Shown here piece after piece: positions 21,501 through 30,168 of a DNA stretch of 64,000 nt (position 1 is the first letter of the stretch; each line of letters begins with the position of its first letter). The position numbers and the translations under genes were made by a program. The notes beneath the pieces were generated by a model. It worked only from the letters and a program-made list of their open reading frames with translations, searched no databases and was not told the origin of the DNA. The DNA comes from Streptococcus sp. 121 (GTDB lineage: Bacteria > Bacillota > Bacilli > Lactobacillales > Streptococcaceae), in contig NZ_JAEMED010000003.1 in assembly GCF_016458205.1 (NCBI RefSeq), positions 1 through 64,000 on the forward strand, given 5' to 3'.

Positions 21501-24500
21501 GGTAACCTTGCGCATGGTATTTAGCCACGATGGTTGACACTTGATCTTGGGTATAAGGAACAGCCTCACCCTGGTTACCAGTCAATTGACCGGAAGCTTC
21601 CAATTGTTTAACGACGGTTGCTCCGTCAGCTGTCACCTCACGGTAAACGATTTGAACAGCGATCTTCTCTGGATCTGGGTTCTTCGCATAGTAGACTTTA
21701 TCAACAATATTCTCGCTTGCATTGGTAATACCAGTGTGAGCTCCGAATTGAGATTGTGATGTATCTACCAAGTGGTAGCCTGGAATTGCTGGAGATGTCC
21801 GGTTGGTAAACTCAGCAGTTGCTGGTTGCCAGCCTTCTTCGTTCCAAACAACTTCACCAGTTACAAGGTTGACAACACCTTCACGACGGAAGCTTACTGT
21901 ATCAGAAACTTCTCCGCTAAGGACAGCTTCTGTACCTTGCTCGAGATATTGGATGGTACGGGTAACATCTTTCAACATCTTGCTTGGATCTTTCGAATCT
22001 GGGTCCGTTGGATCTGGATAATTTGGTGAATCCGGATCGTTCGGATCAACTGGGTTATTTGGATCAACTGGTTTTTCAGGTGTAACCGGAGTCAATTTGG
22101 CTTTCAAGGTTACATAGTAAGTATCTGTACCCTTGGTTCCGTCGAAGGTTGCCCCACGTGGGAATCCGTCATTGACAAGTTCATAGCCGAGTTTCTTGTA
22201 CTTGGCGATAGTTTCAGCGGTTGCATAACCTGTTCCATTTGGACCGATGATTTCGCCCTTCTTACCTTTGAACTCATCTGAACGTTCCAATTCACGAATA
22301 ACAGTGCGTCCATCTTGCTCTACGTATTGGTAGATAATGACAGCAGCATCAATCCGTGCATATGGAATCTCAGTTACTTGAGTTGGATCGGTTGGTGAAG
22401 GAGGAATGTAGCCTTTAGTTGGATCATTTGGATCAACTGGTTGAAGTGGAATTGTAGGCTCAAATTCAGGGATGTAAGGAATCACCTGAGTTGGGTCTGT
22501 TGGTGGTACCAACTTGGTTGGATCGGTTGGATCTTCCTTATACGGTACCTCACTCCATGGGTTATTTGGTTTATCCTCATCTGGAACATCTGGGAAGGAT
22601 GGAACGTACTTGGCAATTGGAACATAAACAACGCGATCTGTAATATCTGGATCAGTAGCGTTAATGCCTGTGTGTTCCCCTTCTTCTTTCTGATTAGCAT
22701 CTTTCAAGATGTAGCCTGGGATAACTGGAGAAGCAACATTGCTAAAGCTGTTTCCATCCTTAGCAACCCATTCATTAAGGGTTGTTTCACCTGTAGCCAA
22801 GTTAATAGTACCGGTACGTTCGAAGGTCAAAGTATCAACAACATCAGTCGAAAGTACTTTTCCAGATTCATCAACATATTGAATCGTCCGTTTGACTTCT
22901 TCTGTCAAGGTCTGAATAGCTGGATCTGTTGGATCTGGATAATTTGGCGTAGTTGGATCTGTTGGATCTGGATTCTTAGGAAGTTCCGGAACTTTATCTG
23001 GATCCACTGGTTGATCAGGAGTTACCGGAGTTGTTGGTGTTACAGGGATAATAATTGCTGTGACATCGACATAGTAAGTATCCACATCATCTTGTCCGTT
23101 GAAGGTTAAACCAGCGCGGTAATGACGATCTACATCCACGCTTGAATTGGTTGAAAGTGTATACCCTTTGAGGTAGAGTGCTTTCAAGTCTTCCGTTGTA
23201 GAGTACGTAATTGCCTCACCCGCATTACCTGGAATTTCAGCAGATTCTGCAATGTTAGGATTTACAACTGCATTTCCTGCTGCGTTCACAACACGGTAGA
23301 TGATCTTAGCCTTGTCTGCAAGAGACTTGTAAGGAATCTTAGTTTCCACACCTGGATCTGTTGGTGCAGGTGGAATGTAACCCTTCTTAGGATCTGTTGG
23401 ATCTACAGGTTGCAATGGTTGTCCATCTGCAGGATTTGTTGGCACAAAGTTTTCCACATAAGGGATAATTTGTGTTTCATCCGTTGGTGGAACAATCTTG
23501 CTTGGATCTGTCGGATCATTTACATACGGAACCTCTGTCCATGGGTTCGTTGGTGTAGAACCATCTGGGAATTCAGGAACGTAACGAGAGATTGGTTTAT
23601 AGACAACATTATCAACGATATCATTATCTGTCGCATTAATTCCATCATGTGCCCCTTCTTCTTTCTGATTAGGGTCTACAAGAATGTAACCTTTAACCAC
23701 AGGAGAAGGCTTATCAGCAAAACTAGTTCCATTTTCAGGCGTCCAATCACCTAAAGTAGTCTCACCAGTCACCAAGTTAATGGTTCCTTCACGGCGGAAC
23801 TTAAGCGTATCCTCTACATCAGAAGCAAGAGGATTACCAGACTGATCTACATACTTAATGGTACGTTTGACTTCTTCTGTTAATTTCTTAACTTCTTCAT
23901 TATCCGGTGTTGGATAATTTGGTGTATTTGGATCCGTTGGATCTACTGGATTATTTGGATCCACTGGATTCTCAGGTGTGATCGGAATAATCCGAGGTTT
24001 CAAGTCGACATTAAAGACTTGTTGCCCGTTTTCTCCATCAAACGTTGGTAGAGCTGCGCCATTACGCTCGAATTGCTTAGTTGTTTCGTTATAAGTATAG
24101 CCTGTATATCCATCAACCACCAATTCATAACCTTGCTTCTTGTAGGCATTCAATTGCGCAAGAACTTGATCTGCTGTGTAAGGAATTGTCTCACCAGCAC
24201 TTCCAGCAAGGTTTTCTGACTCAGACAGTACAATCGGGTTAGCAGCATTGGCTACGTTCCGATAAACAACCTTGGCGGTGTCCGTCATTTCAAAGACAAC
24301 TTTAGTTACCCAGTTTTCTGGAACCCCTGTGTTGGTCATATTTGACCAGAAGGTATCGCTAACCACATCACGACCGCTTGCATCTTTGGTCAGAATCTTC
24401 TCTTCAAATCCATCTTTAGTCAAGACCGCATGAACGCTTTCCCCTTGACCACGTTGATTCACAAGAGATTGCAAGTTAGGTACATTAGATTCTGTAATGG

Positions 24501-27276
24501 TTGCAACATAGCCTGCCAAACTCTTATTGACTGTTGAATAAGGATCTTTCGTTTGACTATCTGTTGTCGTTTTCCAGCCGGAATCGGAAGTAGCTGAGTA
24601 AGGAATCTTATTGTACTCCTGAAGGAAAACGTCTCCCCCAGTAATGGTGGTATTTGCAAAACGTTGCTTCAAGACTTCCGTATCCAAACGGAGGTTCATA
24701 TTCCGTTCCCAATCAGAAGTCTCTGTTACAGAGTTCGCCTCGTTGGCAAAAACTTCAGAAATTGGCACAACAGAACCGTCAGCCTTCTTCACATAATACT
24801 CAATCGTGTTTGTGTGTTTCGCAAGCGGATTGATCTTCGTACCGTTTGCAACCCAAACGCTGTGTGAGTTTTGCGTGGTTAAGTCAATATCATAGGAACG
24901 ATCTTGGCTACTTTCTGGTTCAACAGGTCGTATACCGCCTCTTGAATTCGCCAATGGAATAGATGGACTGGAACCTGTAATGTCAGTTGGTCCACCAAAA
25001 CCTTGGATATCAACATCCCCTTGTTTGACATCAATCCAGACACCATTTTGCTTCTGTGCATCTGTTTGAAGTGGAGCTTTGTGAGTTCCTTCATTCCGAG
25101 CGTAAACGGTATAGGTCTCTGCATTCACAGCTGAATCCAAGACAAATTCCATCTTGGTCCCTGGGACATTTCCATAAATCAGGTTAGGTGTACCAGCTGT
25201 CGGAGGATTAAATCCTTGAGGGGTTGAGTTCGGTAGTTTCCCGTTTGGATCTTCAATTTGATTTCCAAGAGGTGTCGTATAGCGCTGCAAGCTGAAGTAA
25301 AGCGGCGTATCAACACGGAAAACAACATTTTTAGTTGCTCCAAGAGGAACCGAAATCAACTCAGCATAGTGGTTTCTATTATCATCCCGGATATCTACCA
25401 CTGTACCCTGCTTCACATTGAAGAGTGGTTGTGTTGCAGAACCCTCACGTGAATCGAGGGAAATCAGGTCATCGTAATCATTTCCGATATTTCGACTTCC
25501 GTTTCGGTTTTTCGCTACGACGATAAACTTCGCATAGTCATCAACAGTGATGGTACCAGCATTATTAACACCGATGTAGTTATAACCATCATAGGAACCA
25601 GACGGCGCTCCATTTCCATTATAGGGAGCCTTGCCATCGGATGTAAAGCTATTATACGAATGCTTTCCAAAAACAATGTGGGAGTCATCCCCAAGATCCA
25701 TAGCTACACCACGACCAGTATTGTTGAAAACAACATTCGATTGTTGGCCAGTTGTAAAAGTAGCATTGTGACCTGTAATAATGGAATCACGACCTGTAAA
25801 GGTTGCCTTACCTTCTTTACCAATAGAGATGGTTGCAGAAGAGTTGGCTAATTTACTTGTATTTCCAGCACCGTAACCACCATAGCGATCCGCATCCGTC
25901 TCATTTCCACCTGGACGTTTAACACCGATCGAAATCGCTTGACCAATGGACGAGTTAATGTTTAAGGTTGAGGCTTCACCCGTCTTCACAGTACCGGTCA
26001 ATGGCATGTAGATAGCAGCATCATGGTAGCGAGATTTAGCTGAAGTATCGTTTGACTGATTCATGTTGATGGTCAAACTACCCTTATCCTTCACTTCAAC
26101 AGTTGCGCTGTTTGGAAGACTAATCGCGTCACCTGAAGCGGTACGATTTACTGTAAATGTAGCATCTTCATCAACAACCACTGCACGAACATCGTGGATA
26201 TTGGCTGGACGGCGATTGTTCCGACCATTTTGATCGGTGTAGTTTGCTCTTTCTCCCTGCCATGCAGTATTCATTTGAACATACTGAGTTCCACCAGCTA
26301 AAGAAGTATAGCTGTCTGACAGGCTAGACGTTGTATTTCCCTTGATGACCACAGTCGTTTGTGGACCAGCACCAAAGAGAACACCTTCACTCTTTACATC
26401 TTCAAAGGTCACCGTTGATGAACGGTTTTGACTAAGATCAATTGGACCATTTGAGTTGGCAGAATAAACATTCAAGTTACTAAAGAGGATATCTCCGACA
26501 GCACTTGAAGTTGGTTTAATAGAGTATGAACGGAAATCAATCGCACTATTGGCACCATCACCATAGATATTTATAGCACGATTCGCAATTGCTAGGGACA
26601 AAGTCCGGTCAACAGCTTTTGTCTTCGCATTTGTCGCTTCAGATGAACCATTACCATTGGTGATACCATTCACAGTGTTCGGAGCAAAAATTTGTCCTTG
26701 TACCTTGATATCTGTAACGCTAGCGTTGGATAGAGCAGCCACAAATTGGTCCCAATTTGTAACAGTTGTTGCTGTTGTTGGAGCAGTTGCAGCTCGGAAG
26801 GCACTGTTCATCATTGCCTGTGGACGAGCTACGTCAGTCTCCTTGCTTCCTGTTGCTGATTCTGCTTTTTTTTCTTCATCAGACTTCGTTTCAGCAGCAG
26901 TAGCCGTATTTTCAGCTACTGTAGTTGCCTCTTCTGAAGATGACGAAGAACTTGACGTAGAAGCTTCAGCTGAAGCAGTAGACATTTCGGAACTTGCAGA
27001 CCTTACTACTGTTGCGTCACTTGTTACTACAGCAGGTTCTGCATTGTAAGTAGACGTGTCTGAAGCAGCTTCCAAAGAGACATCCGAAGATGAACCAGTC
27101 GAAGCCGAGCTGTTGCTTTCATCAGACTCAGAGGTGGCCGTTTCCTCTGCTTGTACATTCTGCCCAGTAAAGAGCATTGTTCCAAGCAAGACAGACGCAG
27201 CACCAAAAGAATATTTCCGAATGGAAAACCTCTGGACTGATCGATCAAACATGTGTTTCTTCATGTCGTCTTTCAT
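15562..27276 (-). CDS. Giant YSIRK/LPETG adhesin with pectate-lyase-like head and nine MucBP/MUB-type repeat pairs, 3904 aa
   Basis: YSIRK signal (FSIRKYSFGAASVLLGT), then a Ser/Thr/Ala/Glu-rich segment to about 170. The head (about 170-700; starts VTNWDQFVAALSNASV) looks like the pectate-lyase-type beta-helix adhesive domain of surface proteins, followed by a further region to about 990. Nine modules follow, each pairing a MucBP-like unit (AxIIYRxV...GYxLVxxG...YYVDLxxxIIPVTPEKP) with a MUB-like unit (LTEEVxRTIxYV...REGTINLxTGETTL...GYIL...AGAHxGI). The spacer is a (PKPE)n repeat; LPETG lies near residue 3873, then a hydrophobic segment and RRRKDEE. A mucus or glycan adhesin is inferred. Two possible starts: the ATG at 27276 is very close to the SD, and a second ATG lies four codons later. 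Confidence 0.9.
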   Translation of the reverse strand: MKDDMKKHMFDRSVQRFSIRKYSFGAASVLLGTMLFTGQNVQAEETATSESDESNSSASTGSSSDVSLEAASDTSTYNAEPAVVTSDATVVRSASSEMSTASAEASTSSSSSSSEEATTVAENTATAAETKSDEEKKAESATGSKETDVARPQAMMNSAFRAATAPTTATTVTNWDQFVAALSNASVTDIKVQGQIFAPNTVNGITNGNGSSEATNAKTKAVDRTLSLAIANRAINIYGDGANSAIDFRSYSIKPTSSAVGDILFSNLNVYSANSNGPIDLSQNRSSTVTFEDVKSEGVLFGAGPQTTVVIKGNTTSSLSDSYTSLAGGTQYVQMNTAWQGERANYTDQNGRNNRRPANIHDVRAVVVDEDATFTVNRTASGDAISLPNSATVEVKDKGSLTINMNQSNDTSAKSRYHDAAIYMPLTGTVKTGEASTLNINSSIGQAISIGVKRPGGNETDADRYGGYGAGNTSKLANSSATISIGKEGKATFTGRDSIITGHNATFTTGQQSNVVFNNTGRGVAMDLGDDSHIVFGKHSYNSFTSDGKAPYNGNGAPSGSYDGYNYIGVNNAGTITVDDYAKFIVVAKNRNGSRNIGNDYDDLISLDSREGSATQPLFNVKQGTVVDIRDDNRNHYAELISVPLGATKNVVFRVDTPLYFSLQRYTTPLGNQIEDPNGKLPNSTPQGFNPPTAGTPNLIYGNVPGTKMEFVLDSAVNAETYTVYARNEGTHKAPLQTDAQKQNGVWIDVKQGDVDIQGFGGPTDITGSSPSIPLANSRGGIRPVEPESSQDRSYDIDLTTQNSHSVWVANGTKINPLAKHTNTIEYYVKKADGSVVPISEVFANEANSVTETSDWERNMNLRLDTEVLKQRFANTTITGGDVFLQEYNKIPYSATSDSGWKTTTDSQTKDPYSTVNKSLAGYVATITESNVPNLQSLVNQRGQGESVHAVLTKDGFEEKILTKDASGRDVVSDTFWSNMTNTGVPENWVTKVVFEMTDTAKVVYRNVANAANPIVLSESENLAGSAGETIPYTADQVLAQLNAYKKQGYELVVDGYTGYTYNETTKQFERNGAALPTFDGENGQQVFNVDLKPRIIPITPENPVDPNNPVDPTDPNTPNYPTPDNEEVKKLTEEVKRTIKYVDQSGNPLASDVEDTLKFRREGTINLVTGETTLGDWTPENGTSFADKPSPVVKGYILVDPNQKEEGAHDGINATDNDIVDNVVYKPISRYVPEFPDGSTPTNPWTEVPYVNDPTDPSKIVPPTDETQIIPYVENFVPTNPADGQPLQPVDPTDPKKGYIPPAPTDPGVETKIPYKSLADKAKIIYRVVNAAGNAVVNPNIAESAEIPGNAGEAITYSTTEDLKALYLKGYTLSTNSSVDVDRHYRAGLTFNGQDDVDTYYVDVTAIIIPVTPTTPVTPDQPVDPDKVPELPKNPDPTDPTTPNYPDPTDPAIQTLTEEVKRTIQYVDESGKVLSTDVVDTLTFERTGTINLATGETTLNEWVAKDGNSFSNVASPVIPGYILKDANQKEEGEHTGINATDPDITDRVVYVPIAKYVPSFPDVPDEDKPNNPWSEVPYKEDPTDPTKLVPPTDPTQVIPYIPEFEPTIPLQPVDPNDPTKGYIPPSPTDPTQVTEIPYARIDAAVIIYQYVEQDGRTVIRELERSDEFKGKKGEIIGPNGTGYATAETIAKYKKLGYELVNDGFPRGATFDGTKGTDTYYVTLKAKLTPVTPEKPVDPNNPVDPNDPDSPNYPDPTDPDSKDPSKMLKDVTRTIQYLEQGTEAVLSGEVSDTVSFRREGVVNLVTGEVVWNEEGWQPATAEFTNRTSPAIPGYHLVDTSQSQFGAHTGITNASENIVDKVYYAKNPDPEKIAVQIVYREVTADGATVVKQLEASGQLTGNQGEAVPYTQDQVSTIVAKYHAQGYQLVNNGYPTGATFSGEPGTVTNYFVDLTPIIIPITPENPIEPEKPVDPKTPGYPDPEDPNPPVYPTPDKEEALKLTEEVKRTIRYVDQDGNAVAAEVVDTLNFRREGTINLVTGATTLGDWTATPGNSFENKTSPVVTGYVLVNADQKEAGAHTNVGATDEDYLDIVVYKPISRYVPKFPDGSTPTNPWTEVPYVNDPTDPSKIVPPTDETQRIPFVEGFVPTNPTDGSPLQPVDPTDPSKGYIPPAPTDPGVETTIPYIEQDKPVDPDAKDDRAQVIYRVVSADGTTIVNEQIATSGIINGKEGARITYSTTETLKDLYLKGYTLSTNSTVAGAKYREGLTFNGQDDIDTYYVDVTAIIIPVTPEKPVDPNKPVDPDTPDLPKNPDPTDPTTPNYPTPDKTDILRLEDEVLRTVRYYIRGKDGQLTEMTPEQAAMKSDTLRFRREGTINLATGETTLQNWVALDGSAFGSYTSPSVAGYILENAAQIQAGAHNGIGADSEDIHDQVIYVPVGNYVPKFPEGSTPTDPWSEVPYTTDPTNPATIVPPTDPQQPAIPYVPGLTPVDPETNEPLKPVDPENPGKGYVPPVPTSPTTDTEIPYVKKPDSEVKEDQARIIYREVNEAGEIINPSLRDSGLIVGKEGEEIKYSTAATLKELYLQGYTLVKDGFAAGTKYDGQDGVDTYYVDVKAIVIPVTPETPVTPDKPVDPDKVPELPKNPDPTDPTTPNYPDPEKPKDPNVEPSTDIFKLEEEVVRTVRYYVRGTDGQLTELPANLVEMKSDTLRFRRQGTINLATGATTLQNWVAVDGSAFGAYTSPSIPGYILENASQLQAGAHNGISADSEDIHDQVIYVPVGKYVPEFPPGVTPTNPWTEVPYVTDPNKPTDIVPPTDPSQPAIPYVPGLIPVDPGTNEPLKPVDPQDPNKGYVPPVPTTPTTDTKIPYIKNAVEDKAQIIYRLVDEAGNVVNAELAKSDIINGEEGQEIQYSTAATLKELYLKGYTLVKDGFVPGTKFDGQDGIDTFYVDVKAIVIPVTPEKPVTPNKPVDPETPELPKNPDPTDPTTPNYPDPEKPTDPSVEPSTDIFKLEEEVVRTVRYYIRGKDGSLTEMTPEQAAMKSDTLRFRREGTINLATGATTLQNWVAVDGSAFGSYTSPSVPGYILENAAQLQAGAHNGITATSADIHDQVIYVPVGNYVPEFPPGVTPTNPWTEVPYVTDPTNPGSIVPPTDPQQPAIPYVPGLTPVDPGTNEPLKPVDPQDPSKGYIPPVPTTPTDDTKIPYVRNMSSAQVVYRVVGQDGTTVVRELETSAVLEGAIDDLINYSTADTITKYKRLGYALVKDGFVSGTRFTQDSAVYYVDLKELIIPVTPEKPQEPNKPTDPTDPDSPVYPPIENPDIVKLTEEVNRDVKYYVRDANGNLTKIPEMEIATKEDTLRFRREGTVNLVTGENTLGEWVALDGTSFQDYASPVYKGHILANAADAMKGAHTGITATSADIHDEVVYVKLANYIPDFPADLPEKPWTEVPYTNDPTDPGKIVPPTDPAQPNIPYVPGFEPQIPLQPVDPNDPTKGYIPPVPEDPTKPTVIPYARIDKAQIIYREVKQDGTTVVRELESSAVMEGTSSQVINYSTADTIVKYVKLGYELVRDGFVSGTHFDGQDGVDVYYVDLKAKIIPVTPEKPVNPNKPVDPTDPNTPNYPDPDKEDILKLTEEVNREVRYYVRAEDGSLKEIPASEVPMHRDTLRFRREGTINLVTGETTLGDWVAQDGTSFESYKTPVYKGFILVDPSQVEAGAHTGITADSADILDQVIYAPISNYVPEFPPGVTPDKPWTEVPYTNDPTDPGKLVPPTDPSQPAIPHVPGLVPVDPDTREPLKPVDPNDPTKGYIPPVPKDPTKPTPIPYVEVPKPEPKPEPKPEPKPEPKPEPKPEPKPEPKPEPVTPVQPEAPAEALPETGTEDAAGATALGILGLLAGFGIVGRRRKDEE

Positions 27277-27338
27277 TCTCCTTTTTTATTATTAACCTAG
27301 CACACGAAACCAAGATTACGAATACTATAGGCTGTATT

Positions 27339-27367
27339 ATGATAACATTTCATAGCATTATTGTAAA
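27339..27367 (-). promoter_or_regulatory. Promoter of the 3904-aa adhesin gene
   Basis: -35 TTTACA, 17-bp spacer, -10 TATCAT on the - strand, about 60 bp before the start codon. Confidence 0.65.
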
Positions 27368-27441
27368 GGAATTCGAGGCGCTATTTTTGTGATTTATATT
27401 ACAAAAATACCCTATATAACAAGGTTTACCCTTCACAATCT

Positions 27442-27474
27442 CTTTAACCGGATAATTGGTTATATTAGTTAAAG
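27442..27474. promoter_or_regulatory. Nested dyad upstream of the giant adhesin promoter
   Basis: CTTTAAC ... GTTAAAG (27442-27448 / 27468-27474) encloses TAACC ... GGTTA (27445-27449 / 27458-27462). It is operator-like and lies about 75 bp above the -35 box. No cognate regulator is identified. Confidence 0.35.
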
Positions 27475-27484
27475 GGTGTTTAAT

Positions 27485-27520
27485 AAAAAAAAAAAAAAAA
27501 ACCACCAATATTTTGGTTTA
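27485..27520 (-). terminator. Second terminator-like hairpin after gltX, ending in a T17 run
   Basis: On the - strand AAACCA / TGGTTT followed by 17 consecutive T (A17 on the + strand at 27485-27501). The homopolymer is prone to length variation. Confidence 0.5.
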
Positions 27521-27552
27521 GTTGTTTGGTCTGATTTTTTAGACAAACTGTC

Positions 27553-27588
27553 CAAAAAAAAGAGACTGGAATCATTCATCCAATCTCT
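27553..27588 (-). terminator. Terminator after gltX
   Basis: On the - strand AGAGATTGGA ... TCCAGTCTCT followed by TTTTTTTT. Confidence 0.75.
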
Positions 27589-27613
27589 ATCAATAACTAG
27601 AAAAAAACTAGTG

Positions 27614-27780
27614 TAGTCTTTTAGTTTACTTTTAGTACAAGGCAGCGAGTCGTAGACAGCTCAAAATCTCTAGGGGAGATTTTGAGCTTGCTGAAACACT
27701 TTCGAAGAAAGTTTCAAATAAGTACATAAGTACAGCAAGACGAGCTAACAAAGTAACAAAAGATAAGCTAAAAGGGGATA
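27614..27780 (+). repeat. Family A (RUP-like) repeat, copy A3, long form
   Basis: Same ends and core as the other copies, with about 60 extra internal bases. These contain two nested hairpins (CTCAAAATCTC / GAGATTTTGAG and GAAACACTTTCG / CGAAAGTTTC). It abuts the gltX stop codon at 27781, lying between the gene and its terminator. Confidence 0.85.
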
Positions 27781-29244
27781 TCACAACCTATTCAAGGCAG
27801 CTTCTATATGCTTCGAGGACTTATCTTTCCCCAAAAGGAAAATGGTATTTGGCAAATCTGGGCCATGCATCTCACCAGACACCGCCACACGAATTGGCAT
27901 AAAGAGATTTTTCCCTTTAACACCTGTTTCTTTTTGAACTTCCTTGATCAACGGAGCAATCTGGTCTACTTGGAAATCTTCCTCAGACAAATCCGCTAGT
28001 TTCTGACGGAAGGTTGACAAAACAAGAGGAACAGTCTCACCTGCTAATACCTCAGCTGCTTCCTCCGTAAGCGTTGGGAAGTCACCAAAGAAGAGATCTG
28101 TCAGAGGCACAATGTCCTCTGCCGCAGTCAATTGCGGTTGGTAAAGGGAAACCATCTCCGCAGCCTTATCCGTCCAACGACCAGCTTCCTCTAAGAATGG
28201 TTTGGTCAAAGCTAAAACAGTTTCCAAGTTAGCCTTCTTGAAGTATTCATTACTCATCCAGTCCAGCTTCTTCTGATCAAAGGCTGCAGGGGACTTGCTG
28301 AGACGGGCTTCATCAAACAAGTTCACTAATTCTGCCTGACTAAAGATTTCTTCCTCCCCACCTGGGTTCCAGCCAAGAAGAGCGATAAAGTTAAAGACGG
28401 CTTCTGGCAAATACCCTTTTTTGCGATACTCTTCAATAAATTGAAGAGTATTGGTGTCCCGTTTAGAAAGTTTCTTGCCAGTTTCACTGTTGATGATCAA
28501 GGTCATGTGGCCAAAACTTGGCGCTTCCCAACCTAGGGCTTCGTAGACCATCAATTGTTTTGGCGTGTTCGCAATGTGGTCATCGCCACGGATAACGTGT
28601 GAAATCTCCATCAAGTGGTCATCAACAACCACCGCAAAGTTATAAGTTGGGTAGCCGTCGCGTTTCTGGATAACCCAGTCACCACCAATGTTTCCCCCTT
28701 CAAACTCAATCTCACCCTTAACCATGTCTACCCACTTGTAGATATGGTCTTCTTTTACGGCTAAACGAACGGTTGGCTGGATACCAGCTGCTCTCCGCTC
28801 AGCAATATAAGTCGCTTTCTCGTCTTCAGTCATCCCTAAGAATTCATTGATATAACGAGGTGTTTCACCAGCTGCTTCTTGGCGTTCTCGTTCTGCGGCC
28901 AATTCTTCCTCTGTTACATAAGACTTATATGCCAAACCAGCTTCTAACAATTGATCGATGTAGGTTTGGTAAATTTCCAACCGTTCTGACTGGCGGTAAG
29001 GACCAAAGTCACCCGGATTTACCGGACTTTCATCCCAATCCATACCCAACCAGGCTAAGTTTTCCAACTGTGAACGCTCCCCGTCTTCCACATGGCGCTT
29101 GCGGTCGGTATCCTCAATTCGGATCACAAAATCACCGCCATGGTGGCGAGCAAATAAGTAGTTAAAGAGCGCTGTCCGCGCATTTCCAATATGCAAAAGT
29201 CCTGTTGGACTTGGTGCATAACGCACCCGAATCTTGTTTGTCAC
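27781..29244 (-). CDS. gltX: Glutamyl-tRNA synthetase
   Basis: 487 aa class I synthetase charging tRNA-Glu; in Gram-positives it normally also makes Glu-tRNA-Gln for GatCAB. HIGH-type motif in [16 protein letters not shown] and KMSKS-type motif KKLSKRD are visible. The GTG at 29244 is chosen as start ([15 protein letters not shown]). The longer open frame from 29286 includes the promoter's -10 box TATAAT and so cannot be fully translated from that promoter. SD GAGGATAGGA. The 3' end is bounded by a family A repeat. Confidence 0.95.
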   Translation of the reverse strand: MTNKIRVRYAPSPTGLLHIGNARTALFNYLFARHHGGDFVIRIEDTDRKRHVEDGERSQLENLAWLGMDWDESPVNPGDFGPYRQSERLEIYQTYIDQLLEAGLAYKSYVTEEELAAERERQEAAGETPRYINEFLGMTEDEKATYIAERRAAGIQPTVRLAVKEDHIYKWVDMVKGEIEFEGGNIGGDWVIQKRDGYPTYNFAVVVDDHLMEISHVIRGDDHIANTPKQLMVYEALGWEAPSFGHMTLIINSETGKKLSKRDTNTLQFIEEYRKKGYLPEAVFNFIALLGWNPGGEEEIFSQAELVNLFDEARLSKSPAAFDQKKLDWMSNEYFKKANLETVLALTKPFLEEAGRWTDKAAEMVSLYQPQLTAAEDIVPLTDLFFGDFPTLTEEAAEVLAGETVPLVLSTFRQKLADLSEEDFQVDQIAPLIKEVQKETGVKGKNLFMPIRVAVSGEMHGPDLPNTIFLLGKDKSSKHIEAALNRL

Positions 29245-29274
29245 AATCCTATCCTCATTTAATCTTTTTTTGAA

Positions 29275-29303
29275 ATTATACCACAAGTCTAGGGATTCAA
29301 AAA
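29275..29303 (-). promoter_or_regulatory. Promoter of gltX
   Basis: -35 TTTTTG, 17-bp spacer, extended -10 TGG-TATAAT on the - strand. It overlaps the last codons of the upstream 90-aa gene. Confidence 0.65.
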
Positions 29304-29561
29304 CTGGTCTGGGTCAATCTCCCACTCTCCAAAAATCCCCGGTTCCAAGACCCAATTCCGTCGAGCCTGCAAGTGCTCAACCGGCTCTTGAGCCAAAAGC
29401 AGGTTGGTCGCCTTATCTTCTATAGCTAGGAAGCGCAGCTGCCGATTGGCCGCATAGCCTCCTAAATCTGCAGCGATTTCGTAAACATAGACCTGCTCAG
29501 GATCCACACTGTCAATAAAATCCAATAATTGATCTTCTATATAGTTGCGATCACTCACCAT
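29289..29561 (-). CDS. Hypothetical protein, 90 aa
   Basis: Not recognised. A small acidic cytoplasmic protein with no membrane segment; it contains [22 protein letters not shown] and ends [11 protein letters not shown] start after GAGGAGTAGGGG. It lies between ispF and gltX on the same strand, about 115 bp after ispF. A possible extended -10 (TGATACAAT) upstream suggests its own promoter. The gene fills most of the gap and has a good SD, so it is probably real. Confidence 0.6.
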   Translation of the reverse strand: MVSDRNYIEDQLLDFIDSVDPEQVYVYEIAADLGGYAANRQLRFLAIEDKATNLLLAQEPVEHLQARRNWVLEPGIFGEWEIDPDQFLNP

Positions 29562-29676
29562 CCCCTACTCCTCGTAATATAAGTTTAGCGGGTTATTAAA
29601 ACCCAGTTTGGACAATAATTGTATCATTGCTTGACTATTGCAATGTTTCCCAGAACAATAGAGTTATGGAAAAGAC

Positions 29677-30168
29677 TCATGGTTGTTTCTTACCTTCCTT
29701 TACCAAAAGAAGCACTGCCTGAGCAGCCATCCCTTCTTCACGTCCCACAAATCCTAGTTTCTCCGTTGTGGTTGCCTTGAGATTCACAGCTTGCTCCTCC
29801 ATGTGGAGCAGGTCTGCAATCCTTTTTTTCATAGCTGGCAAATGCGGTGCCATTTTGGGTCGCTCAGCCAAAATGGTCGCATCGATATTGCCAACGCGAT
29901 AGCCTTCTTTTTTCATTTCTTCATATACGGAAGCCAAAATTTTAGTAGAAGCAATACCTTCCAATTCGGGATTGGTGTCGGGAAAGGCATGACCGATATC
30001 TCCACGTCCGAGCGCTCCGATAAGGGCGTCGGTAATGGCATGAAGGAGAACATCCGCATCGGAATGCCCCTTGAGCCCACGCTCAAAGGGCAAGTGAACG
30101 CCCCCCACAATCAAGGAACGGCCTTCTACCAGCTCATGCACATCATAGCCTTGGCCAATTCGGATCAT
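29677..30168 (-). CDS. ispF: 2-C-methyl-D-erythritol 2,4-cyclodiphosphate synthase
   Basis: 163 aa, the usual IspF length. Metal-binding motif GYDVHE (D9, H11), GHSDADVLLHAITDALIGALG with the third zinc-ligand His, DIGHAFPDT, and the C-terminal TTEKLGFVGREEGMAAQA are all present, so the active site looks intact. It converts CDP-ME 2-phosphate to MEcPP in the MEP isoprenoid pathway. Its ATG overlaps the ispD stop by 4 bp, indicating coupling. Streptococci are generally regarded as mevalonate-pathway organisms, so its presence is notable. Confidence 0.93.
   Translation of the reverse strand: MIRIGQGYDVHELVEGRSLIVGGVHLPFERGLKGHSDADVLLHAITDALIGALGRGDIGHAFPDTNPELEGIASTKILASVYEEMKKEGYRVGNIDATILAERPKMAPHLPAMKKRIADLLHMEEQAVNLKATTTEKLGFVGREEGMAAQAVLLLVKEGKKQP

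Noticed and set aside
22110-22313. Numerous open frames antisense or out of frame within the two giant adhesins
   Set aside because: They lack SDs, mirror the repeat composition of the adhesins, and carry no recognisable motifs.
29245-29286. N-terminal extension of gltX from a TTG codon
   Set aside because: The extension encodes the promoter -10 box on the same strand; the GTG at 29244 has a good SD and starts at the conserved [13 protein letters not shown].
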